From: Eubacteriales bacterium
Lineage (GTDB): Bacteria; Bacillota; Clostridia; Oscillospirales; CAG-382
Length of the DNA stretch: 64,000 bases
Reading direction: 5' to 3'
Assembly: GCA_028702135.1 (NCBI GenBank)
Contig: JAQVPJ010000002.1
Location: 1-64,000 of the forward strand
Under the pieces are notes generated by a model, which was given only the letters and a program-made list of their open reading frames with translations, was not told the origin of the DNA and ran no database searches. Positions within the stretch are counted from its first letter, which is position 1; each line of letters begins with the position of its first letter. Both the position numbers and the translations under genes were made by a program. Positions 8,177 to 14,568 of this stretch are shown here, one piece after another.

Positions 8177-8526
8177 TCTCCAATAAGGTCATCCATAAAC
8201 GTTGACAATCTGAATTCATGGAAATGATCCTCAGCCACTTCTGTCATAGACTCAATAAAATGAACGTGTCTGTCTCCTACTGTGATAGCACCGCCGGTTC
8301 TGCCACAAAATTCATGATAATGATCTTCATAAAAATCAGTACGAAACTTTACTTCATGAAAGTGATTATCACAGCCAAATTTCCTTGCTTCACCTGTCTC
8401 TGTTGCAAAACGATGATTATGCGGATCATCTTCCGGTTCAGCAATCTTTACGCTTCCTTGTACTTCGTGTACATGTTCTTGTTCTACTGGGTAAGGTCTA
8501 CGATTATAAAAATCGTTATCATACAT
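8173..8526 (-). CDS. ymaF: YmaF-family His-rich protein
   Basis: A 117-residue acidic protein with repeated His-x-His motifs: EQEHVHEVQG, DDPHNHRF, CDNHFHEVKF, YEDHYHEFCG, GDRHVHFIE, EDHFHEFRL. Six evenly spaced motifs suggest a repeated beta-strand unit and metal binding. This is the pattern of the YmaF family, whose function is unknown. I start at 8526 because GGGAGA lies 7 bases before that ATG; an upstream in-frame ATG at 8550 would place the binding site inside the gene. Its stop codon overlaps the tail of the transposase scar on the other strand. Confidence 0.8.
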   Translation of the reverse strand: MYDNDFYNRRPYPVEQEHVHEVQGSVKIAEPEDDPHNHRFATETGEARKFGCDNHFHEVKFRTDFYEDHYHEFCGRTGGAITVGDRHVHFIESMTEVAEDHFHEFRLSTFMDDLIGD

Positions 8527-8717
8527 AATAGATCTCCCTTTCAAAAACATAGTTTAAGATAAATTTTATTCAGTTTATAGCTTCGTTTCAAATAGAGGAC
8601 GGGGCTCAGATATGACAAAATATTGTAGGTAAAATCTTCGATATGGTTATTAAAAATCAATATTACTCATTTTTAAAGCGAAATATAAATTACATATACA
8701 ACAACCCATCTTAATAA
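8527..8717. other. Intergenic stretch, nothing recognised
   Basis: Contains the upstream region of ymaF (minus strand). No other gene or clear signal seen. Confidence 0.4.
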
Positions 8718-8950
8718 CCCTTATTAATTTACAAGTATAATGTTGTTCCCAATATACGATATCTTGATGACGATTTCCCAAGCGCGCCTATAGATTATCG
8801 AATAAGCGAACCTGCCCCCTATGAAAGCTATGATGAATACCTGTGGTTTATTGAACAAATGATCAATGAACTGAAAAAACCGGAGGAGCAAGCATGAACC
8901 AGCTTTTGCTTGAATGTAATAACTTACTAAAACACGGTGGATTTGATTAA
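8718..8950 (+). pseudogene. Tail of one gene and the coupled head of another, both broken
   Basis: From 8718 an open frame without a start runs DDDFPSAPIDYRISEPAPYE to TGA at 8895-8897, preceded by CCGGAGGAGCA, which is both coding and a ribosome binding site. ATG at 8894, overlapping by ATGA, begins MNQLLLECNNLLKHGGFD and stops at TAA 8948-8950. Beyond the stop the frame reads VFSGELAIA. The order GGFD-(Y)-xFSGxxAI resembles nucleotidyltransferase-like proteins, with TAA replacing a Tyr codon. The coupled pair suggests an old operon from an integrated element. Confidence 0.4.
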
Positions 8951-9094
8951 GTGTTTAGTGGTGAACTCGCAATTGCAAGATGTATAAAGGTAAAGGCGTA
9001 ATTACTACAACAAATAAATGCATTTACCGGGTTTCAGATTGCATGACCCGGGATTTTGATGAATTTTAGTCGTATGATGTGGAGGTTTTTTAAT
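8951..9094. other. Intergenic with weak hairpin
   Basis: CCGGGT (9027-9032) can pair with ACCCGG (9046-9051), followed by GATTTTG. It is a poor terminator at best. The GGAGG of the next gene is at 9081-9085. Confidence 0.3.
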
Positions 9095-9553
9095 ATGGAA
9101 ATGAATAAGGTACAGCTTCTCAGAAACCCAGATATTCAGCCGTCAAGCGATGTTATTGCAAAGGCGCTTGGGGAATCGAACAACGCCTATATAAAGTTTT
9201 TAGGCGAACTTGCAGGCCACGATATTCATTTGGAATGGCGTTATTACAACGATGGAAAGGCTTGGCTGGCAAAGGGACTTTATAAGTGGAAAGGCGTTCG
9301 GGGCGGTCAGAATGAAACAACTGTTTTTTGGCTATCGATCTGGGACGGTTTTTTCAAGGTGACAATTTATATTCCCGAAAAAGCACGTGCTGAAGTATTG
9401 AATCTTCCGCTTGCTAATGAGGTTAAGCAAAAGATAGCGGCTTCGAAACAAATGGGAAAACTGAAATTTTTTCCTGTTGTTTTCGACTTGTATTCTGATG
9501 AAATGTTCGATGCGGCTTTTTTGCTCTCGGATTTCAGGAAAAGCATGAAATAG
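9095..9553 (+). CDS. DUF3788 family protein
   Basis: A 152-residue soluble protein. The segments HDIHLEWRYYNDGKAWLAKGL and TVFWLSIWDGFFKVTIYIPEKA, with many Trp and aromatic residues, match DUF3788, a family without known function. I start at 9095 because GGAGG ends 9 bases before it; the frame upstream to 9056 overlaps that site. It is followed after 12 bases by an acetyltransferase gene, so the two are probably one transcript. Confidence 0.7.
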   Translation: MEMNKVQLLRNPDIQPSSDVIAKALGESNNAYIKFLGELAGHDIHLEWRYYNDGKAWLAKGLYKWKGVRGGQNETTVFWLSIWDGFFKVTIYIPEKARAEVLNLPLANEVKQKIAASKQMGKLKFFPVVFDLYSDEMFDAAFLLSDFRKSMK

Positions 9554-9565
9554 GCGGTGAAATGA

Positions 9566-9949
9566 ATGGAAATCAGACGATACAGTAAAGCAGATGAGAT
9601 TTTGCTTTTTGATCTACTCATCGATGAGGGGGACAACTGGATTGATTATCATGGGCCGGTTGGTCGTAGCAAATATATAAAAGCACTCGAATCGAGCATC
9701 ACATATATCGCTTGTGATGAAAACCTTATTTGCGGTTATGCGCGTTGTCGGGAAGACGATGGTTTCGGTGTTTATATTTATGATTTGCTCGTAAGAAAAA
9801 CATATCGGGGAAAGCAGATAGGTAAAATCCTTATAGAACGGGTACTCGGGGACTTTCCGGACCAACCGGTTTATGTGATGAGCGATGTCGACCCGTATTA
9901 CGAAAAACTCGGTTATCATAGAGAGGGATCAATATTTCAGGTTAATTGA
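9566..9949 (+). CDS. Small GNAT-family N-acetyltransferase
   Basis: A 127-residue minimal GNAT. The N-terminus MEIRRYSKADEILLFDLL is typical. The acetyl-CoA loop is VRKTYRGKQIGKILIERVL (about residues 75-93), and the end, YVMSDVDPYYEKLGYHREG, is the usual C-terminal strand-helix. GGCGG stands 9 bases before the ATG. It lies 12 bases after the DUF3788 gene. The substrate cannot be inferred. Confidence 0.8.
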   Translation: MEIRRYSKADEILLFDLLIDEGDNWIDYHGPVGRSKYIKALESSITYIACDENLICGYARCREDDGFGVYIYDLLVRKTYRGKQIGKILIERVLGDFPDQPVYVMSDVDPYYEKLGYHREGSIFQVN

Positions 9950-10341
9950 TAGTGCTGCAGGTATTAATACGCATTTAGATTGATTTAAAACAGCAATTCC
10001 AACAGAAAGCAAATGCGTATTGGAAGCGAAAAATATACCTTTTATTATTAGATTATCGGGTTTGTGTTTTCTCGGAAAGCAAAATGAACACCAAAAGGCC
10101 TATGTCTTCACGGGGTTGTAACAAATTAAAAGAAGTATTTGCAAAAAGCAATGTCCAGCAGAGATTTTATAAGCTGCATATTATAAGCGTTTTATTAGTA
10201 TGTTTGGTCGGGTTGAATGTCAGGTAGTTATAAAACTGATATTATAGACGGAACGAAAAAAAGCATTCAATATCGGGTATAACTCTAATAAAGATATGCG
10301 ATAATAAAACGCCGGATATTTAAAATGTAAGGAGAGAAATA
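9950..10341. other. Intergenic with a perfect 11-bp inverted repeat
   Basis: AATACGCATTT at 9966-9976 is repeated in inverted form at 10011-10021, 34 bases apart. This could be an operator, a large hairpin or the ends of a lost element. A 41-codon frame at 10102-10227 (MSSRGCNKLKEVFAKSNVQQ, then a hydrophobic tail) has AAAGG just upstream, but I see too little to call it a gene. Confidence 0.4.
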
Positions 10342-10806
10342 ATGAAAGACAACGATTTTGCATCTGTCGGTGCGATTGTTCTGCACAATAATAAAGTTTT
10401 ACTTGTGCGTCATACATATGGCTCGGCGGCAGGTAAGTTATTGAATCCGGGCGGCATGATTCAAGAAGGTGAATTACCTTATGATGCAGTGAAGCGTGAA
10501 GTTTTGGAAGAAACAGGTATAATGGTTGAGCCGACCGGGTTAATTGCCATCCGCTGCTCTGCAAAAAGCTGGTATATGGTTTTTTTATGCAACTATGTTG
10601 CAGGAGAACCTAAATCCGATAACACAGAGAACAGTGAGGCTATTTTTTTAGACTGCTCAGTAGTTTTGGAACATCCCGAAGTAACAAACACGGCAAAAGC
10701 ACTATTGAAAATCGCACTCGAAAACAAAGCTCTACCTATGCAGGATGTGCTTAAAGGGCGTGTCATGTTCTCAACCGGGAATATTGATGAAAAAAATGCA
10801 AACTGA
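10342..10806 (+). CDS. Nudix hydrolase
   Basis: A 154-residue Nudix protein. The box is complete: Gly38, Glu44, Arg52, Glu53, Glu56, Glu57 and Gly59 in the order G-x5-E-x7-RE-V-x-EE-x-G-I. The family cleaves nucleoside diphosphates linked to another group, using Mg2+ held by the glutamates. AAGGAGAG precedes the ATG by 7 bases. The C-terminal 30 residues are not part of the core. There is no context for the substrate; an MTH1-like house-cleaning role is only a guess. Confidence 0.85.
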   Translation: MKDNDFASVGAIVLHNNKVLLVRHTYGSAAGKLLNPGGMIQEGELPYDAVKREVLEETGIMVEPTGLIAIRCSAKSWYMVFLCNYVAGEPKSDNTENSEAIFLDCSVVLEHPEVTNTAKALLKIALENKALPMQDVLKGRVMFSTGNIDEKNAN

Positions 10807-10814
10807 TTCTATAA

Positions 10815-10982
10815 ATCCACTTAAGCAGATATCAAAAAGAAGGCGTAGCTATCTTAGAAAACACGGGAGTTTATGTCTGTACCATTTGCGGTTTTGTTTA
10901 CATAGGTGACACCCTTCCGGAAGTATGCCCCGTTTGTAAGGTTCCGAATTGGAAATTTGAAAAGATTGAGGGGAGGGAATAA
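10815..10982 (+). pseudogene. Rubredoxin-domain fragment
   Basis: An open frame without an initiator, bounded by TAA at 10812, reads GVYVCTICGFVYIGDTLPEV, then CPVCKVPNWKFEKIEG and stop. Two CxxC knuckles with the spacing of the short rubredoxin found at the C-terminus of rubrerythrins are intact. The upstream catalytic part is missing, so this is the tail of a lost rubrerythrin-like or flavoprotein gene. The ferredoxin-rubrerythrin gene starts three bases after its stop, and its ribosome binding site lies in the fragment's last codons, which suggests the two were once an operon. Confidence 0.65.
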
Positions 10983-10984
10983 TA

Positions 10985-11965
10985 ATGGCTGATAAATATG
11001 CTGTAAGAAATATACGTCTGTGTACCAAGGATTGCTTGTGTCTCTATGTTTGCCCCTCAGGAGCAACGGATACGGAAAACAGTATTATTGATGTTTCAAA
11101 ATGTATCGGGTGCGGAGACTGTGCAGATGCCTGCCCATCCGGTGCGATTTCCATGGTTCCGAAGGAATATCCCAAACAACAGGATAAAACAGAAACAGTC
11201 ATCAATGCACTCAGAGCATTGATGAGCAGTAAATCGAAACAAGAGAACATTGCTGCCGGATTACCTGAAAGACTTGCTGCCGCAATAGAAAAATCCAATC
11301 ATATAATGGCGGAGGATATTATCCGAGAAGCCGGTTATATGCTGCCGCAAAGTGAGAACACAAAGGAATTTTTGCGTTCACTCCTTGATCAAAAGTATGC
11401 GGAAGGGTTCCCTAAAGATACTGTTGAAAAGTTGTTAGAAGCTTTAAATAAAAATGAGGAGAATAACAGTATGAGCGAAAATAAGACGCTTAAAAATTTG
11501 ATGGCAGCATTTGATGGCGAATCCAAAGCGAACAGAAAGTACACGGCATATGCCAAGAAAGCTGAAAAAGAAGGAAAAATAAATGCAGCAAAATTGTTCA
11601 GAGCTGCAGCGGACGCCGAAACTCTTCATGCACTAAAACATTTTGAAGTAGCCGGTAAAATCGGTTCTACGGCAGACAACCTAAAGGATGGTGTTGCAGG
11701 AGAAACCTACGAATATAAAGAGATGTATCCTGATTTCGTAAAAGAAGCTGAAGCAGAAGGAAACAAAGCAGCACTTATGTCTTTTACATTTGCTATGAAA
11801 GCAGAAGAGGTTCATGCCGGCCTTTATCAGGATGCTTTGGAAAACCTTGATCAGACGGAGGAAGTTTTTTATTACCTCTGTCCCGTCTGCGGGAATATCG
11901 AGAAATACCGGCCCGAAAAATGCAGTATCTGTGGTGTTCCGGGAGATAAGTTCATTAAGTATTAG
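10985..11965 (+). CDS. Ferredoxin-rubrerythrin fusion protein
   Basis: 326 residues. The N-terminus has eight cysteines (13, 17, 19, 23 and 40, 43, 46, 50) in a 2[4Fe-4S] ferredoxin-like pattern; the first cluster is odd (CTKDCLCLYVCP), the second standard (CIGCGDCADACP). Residues about 60-160 are helical and unassigned. Residues 163-326 are a full rubrerythrin: di-iron ligands in GESKANRKY, DAETLHALKHF and AEEVHAGLY, then a rubredoxin tail CPVCG...CSICG. Rubrerythrins reduce H2O2 with electrons from rubredoxin or ferredoxin. The fusion would place electron donor and peroxidase in one chain. An ATG at 11471 with GAGGAG 9 bases upstream could also start rubrerythrin alone. Confidence 0.85.
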   Translation: MADKYAVRNIRLCTKDCLCLYVCPSGATDTENSIIDVSKCIGCGDCADACPSGAISMVPKEYPKQQDKTETVINALRALMSSKSKQENIAAGLPERLAAAIEKSNHIMAEDIIREAGYMLPQSENTKEFLRSLLDQKYAEGFPKDTVEKLLEALNKNEENNSMSENKTLKNLMAAFDGESKANRKYTAYAKKAEKEGKINAAKLFRAAADAETLHALKHFEVAGKIGSTADNLKDGVAGETYEYKEMYPDFVKEAEAEGNKAALMSFTFAMKAEEVHAGLYQDALENLDQTEEVFYYLCPVCGNIEKYRPEKCSICGVPGDKFIKY

Positions 11966-11991
11966 ACACGAGTTAAATTGATTGACAAAAG

Positions 11992-12020
11992 ATTAAAGCA
12001 TGAGATAAAACAGGCATAAT
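11992..12020 (+). promoter_or_regulatory. SigA-type promoter with no gene after it
   Basis: TTGACA (11992-11997), 17-bp spacer, CATAAT (12015-12020). It lies 26 bases after the rubrerythrin stop. The next feature downstream is a terminator, not a gene. Confidence 0.6.
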
Positions 12021-12026
12021 AATAGC

Positions 12027-12150
12027 AAAATCAGTATATATCAGCATTTCCAACCCGCAAACGCGGAAATAAGCAAACTACATCTTTCTTATACTAAAGC
12101 TAAAACTAACAAGGCACTCTGCGGGATATCGTAGAGTGTCTTTTCTTGTT
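12027..12150 (+). ncRNA. Candidate small RNA of about 125 nt
   Basis: The stretch between the promoter at 11992-12020 and the terminator ending at 12150 has no ORF with a start codon. It can form a hairpin around CCGC-AAAC-GCGG (about 12055-12070), with TTTCC and GGAAA flanks, and ends in the terminator hairpin. I do not recognise it as 6S, SRP or tmRNA. It could instead be a 3' UTR of the rubrerythrin transcript that happens to contain a promoter-like sequence. Confidence 0.4.
12113..12150 (+). terminator. Terminator
   Basis: GGCACTCT pairs with AGAGTGTC (one G-U) around a 12-base loop that can extend the stem by CG/CG, followed by TTTTCTTGTT. It ends the candidate small RNA and any read-through from the rubrerythrin gene. 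Confidence 0.8.
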
Positions 12151-12468
12151 ATAAATCTTTACGGGCTGTTTTTTTTGGAATGTGCTCATATCAGCTATGT
12201 TTTTTAGTTTTTCACTGTTATTGTTTTCAAGGAGTTTTTTTTTCTCAATCGCGTTTGAAGCGGGATTTTTTCAACATTTAACTCTTGATTTTTTAGCAAT
12301 AAAAATGTTATATTAAATAATAATATATTTACCGGTTTTTTCACTCGCACTGTGGAAACAAAACCATAAAGAAAACTCCTTATATAAGCAGTTCAAAAGC
12401 TTTTATAAAAACTGAAGACGAGAGGGGCTTTATCCGGGATTAACAATATTGACAGAAAGGATATCTAT
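12151..12468. other. AT-rich intergenic stretch
   Basis: Long T runs and a very AT-rich patch near 12300-12330 (TTATATTAAATAATAATATAT), probably the promoter area of the next gene. No gene seen. Confidence 0.4.
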
Positions 12469-13302
12469 ATGACCGTTAATAAGAAATATATATCTGATAT
12501 TGAAGCGATACTTTCACATAGGTATGATAACGGAGCGGATCTTTGAACGACACCGGATAAACGATTAATAAAAGGAGCGCCTTTTTCAACCTTGGAAAGC
12601 GTAATTTACTTATTGGAATTAGGAATGGATCCAACCGAACCTATCTTAAAAGATGCTACAGCATTGATTTTTAGCACTTGGCAGGAGGACGGTCGATTCA
12701 GGGTGTATCCTAAAGGTTGTATTTATCCATGCCATACGATAATAGCAGCTAATACGCTTTGCCACATGGGATTTGCTTCGGATGTTAAATTGCAAAAAAC
12801 GTTCGGGCACCTTCTCAGTATCCAACATTCGGATGGCGGGTGGCGCTGTAATAAATACAGTTTTGGCAGAGGTGCGGAAACAGAATATTCAAACCCTTTT
12901 CCGACACTTATGGCTTTAGACACTTTCCGCTTTACCGATTATTGCAACAAAGAAACCGCGCTTGACAACGCAGTTGATTTTTTATTGGAACATTGGAGAA
13001 TTAGGAAACCCATAGGTCCTTGTCATTACGGAATCGGGGCGCTGTTTATGCAAATAGAATATCCATTCCGTAATTATAACCTGTTTTTATATGTATATGT
13101 TTTGTCCTTTTACAAAAAAGCAAAAAAAGACAAGCGGTTTCTTGAAGCATTTGAAGCATTGAAATCAAAAATGGCGTACGGGCAGATCGTAGTTGAACGC
13201 GTAGTTCCAAAGCTGACTGGTTTATCGTTTTGCGAAAAAGGCAAGACGAGCGAATTGGCGACAAAACGCTATTATGAAATTGTTGAAAACCTTAGTCGAT
13301 GA
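12469..13302 (+). pseudogene. Prenyltransferase/squalene-cyclase-like protein, interrupted by in-frame TGA
   Basis: Translation from ATG 12469 (AAAGG 8 bases upstream) gives 25 residues, then TGA at 12544-12546, then an uninterrupted frame to 13302. A 277-residue protein results if TGA is ignored. The body is alpha-alpha toroid-like: HTIIAANTLCHMGFASDVKL, LLSIQHSDGGWRC, NPFPTLMALDTF, matching the repeat pattern of prenyltransferase/terpene cyclase proteins (QxxDGGW). TGA most likely replaces TGG (GADLW). Genuine TGA stops elsewhere (arsR, rpsP) argue against recoding. Restart from TTG 12592 lacks a good ribosome binding site and would lose the first helices. The gene is probably dead, recently, since the rest is intact. 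Confidence 0.65.
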
Positions 13303-13569
13303 GCCGAAAAGACAAATCATAATCTGTTTTCGATTTTGCTATCTGAAAAATGTTGCTATAGCTGATAATAACGTAAAGTAATATGATGTAGATGAAAATC
13401 TTATAAAAAAACTAAGTTACAAGCTAAAACTTTTTCAGGTGAAGTTTACCAACAAACGAGCCATCCTCGTGATTATCACTCAAATGAGTTAAAAACGGCC
13501 ATTTACCGAGTAGGTGTTTTTTCCTCGATTATATGTAACATATTACAAAAATTACAGGAATAATTGAAC
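13303..13569. other. Intergenic stretch, nothing recognised
   Basis: No ORF with a binding site. A weak hairpin-like stretch with T run occurs near 13495-13530 (GGTGTTTTTTCC). Confidence 0.4.
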
Positions 13570-13598
13570 TTGACAAAACTTTTGGGATGATTTATAAT
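13570..13598 (+). promoter_or_regulatory. SigA promoter of a tiny transcription unit
   Basis: TTGACA (13570-13575), 17-bp spacer, TATAAT (13593-13598): consensus at all twelve positions. The only thing it can transcribe before a terminator is the 17-codon ORF at 13628. Confidence 0.8.
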
Positions 13599-13627
13599 AA
13601 TCATGTAATAACATATTTGGAGATAGA

Positions 13628-13681
13628 ATGCATTTTTTACTCTGTTATATCGATGACTGGATATCCCTGAAAAAAATATGA
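13628..13681 (+). CDS. 17-residue peptide ORF in an isolated unit
   Basis: ATG at 13628 follows TTGGAG with a 5-base gap, and 17 codons (MHFLLCYIDDWISLKKI) end at TGA, which overlaps the first base of a strong terminator. With the perfect promoter at 13570, the whole unit is about 120 nt. The peptide has a hydrophobic head, a central DDW and a basic tail, as in small membrane-active peptides. I know no homologue. Alternatives are a dual-function small RNA, or a remnant leader whose downstream gene was lost. Confidence 0.45.
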   Translation: MHFLLCYIDDWISLKKI

Positions 13682-13725
13682 AAAAACTGCTTTTTACGGC
13701 TTATAGTAAAAAAGCAGTTTTTTAT
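13681..13725. terminator. Strong bidirectional terminator
   Basis: AAAAAACTGCTTTTTAC pairs with GTAAAAAAGCAGTTTTTT (one bulge), loop of about 8 bases, T-rich on both strands. It ends the small plus-strand unit and the minus-strand gene whose stop is at 13722. Confidence 0.85.
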
Positions 13726-14432
13726 TGAGATATATCGCTTGTTTCAGAGTAGGTCTTATATTCGTCCGGAAAGTAGGGTTTTGAAATCTCTTTTGGAATC
13801 TGCACCTTCAGGGTTATATTTTCGCTTTTTTCAGGAGCGGTAACGGTGCATAGCATCTTTGTTTTATCGTAATTGACCTCAACGCCCGAAAGATACGATT
13901 CAATAAGATCGATTGGGATTTTATAATCTTCCGCTTCGAACAAAACGGGTGCGGATAACCTGACCGCATTTTCATTTATATAAACAAGAGAGGAATTGTT
14001 GATGCATTCAATAGTTCCGCCATCGGGACTCAAAAGAATTATTACCGTTCCGTCATCCCCCGCGATACCCAGCCCGCAGATCTCACTCAGAGCAGTAAAC
14101 GGCACATAAAGCCCATATGTATTATTTACTGTGTTAGAATCAAAGCTGGCCGTTCTCTTTTCTGCGTGATAAAGCCGTAATGAATAGATATTTCCACTTT
14201 TACCGGTTTTGTTGAAAGAAAAATAAATAAAACCGCCGATTAAAAGACTAATAACCAAATAAAGCGTCAACAATAAAATTAGGACAGCAGCTATACGTTG
14301 CCTTTTGGCAGGAGAAGATTTGCGTTTGGGTTTCCTTTTCACAGGCTGTTTTTTCGGTGCCGGATTGGTAGGGAGCGCGCGTCTGCTGTCTGCCGGTGTT
14401 TTATTGCTTTTATTGTATTCGTTACTACTCAC
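13722..14432 (-). CDS. Membrane-anchored protein with extracytoplasmic domain
   Basis: 236 residues. The first 45 are very basic (PKKQPVKRKPKRKSSPAKRQ), followed by one transmembrane helix (about 47-75). The rest is outside the cell: YGLYVPFTALSEICGLGIAG and VYINENAVRLSAPVLF with short strands recall the copper-amine-oxidase N-terminal-like domains common in clostridial envelope proteins, though the match is loose. The GTG start has AAGGAGGG about 7 bases upstream. It is divergent from clpC with 136 bases between. Function unknown; an envelope role is inferred. Confidence 0.7.
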   Translation of the reverse strand: MSSNEYNKSNKTPADSRRALPTNPAPKKQPVKRKPKRKSSPAKRQRIAAVLILLLTLYLVISLLIGGFIYFSFNKTGKSGNIYSLRLYHAEKRTASFDSNTVNNTYGLYVPFTALSEICGLGIAGDDGTVIILLSPDGGTIECINNSSLVYINENAVRLSAPVLFEAEDYKIPIDLIESYLSGVEVNYDKTKMLCTVTAPEKSENITLKVQIPKEISKPYFPDEYKTYSETSDISQ

Positions 14433-14568
14433 AGCGTACCCTCCTTATAATAAACATAATTTCATAACAATACTAATGCCGGCATTATTATATCATAAAG
14501 ACACCAAATATAAAAGCCCCTCATGCACAATTTTGTTAAAAAATTCATAATCTATATTCGGGAGGTGG

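Noticed and set aside
9966-10021. Terminal inverted repeats of a small mobile element
   Set aside because: The 11-bp inverted repeat is only 56 bases from end to end and shows no target duplication; an operator or hairpin is as likely.
10102-10227. A 41-codon ORF with hydrophobic tail
   Set aside because: AAAGG is near the ATG, but length, lack of promoter and lack of any family match leave it no better than chance.
12544-12546. TGA read as tryptophan in this genome
   Set aside because: TGA is a real stop in other genes here (arsR and rpsP end in TGA at the expected length), so general recoding is excluded.
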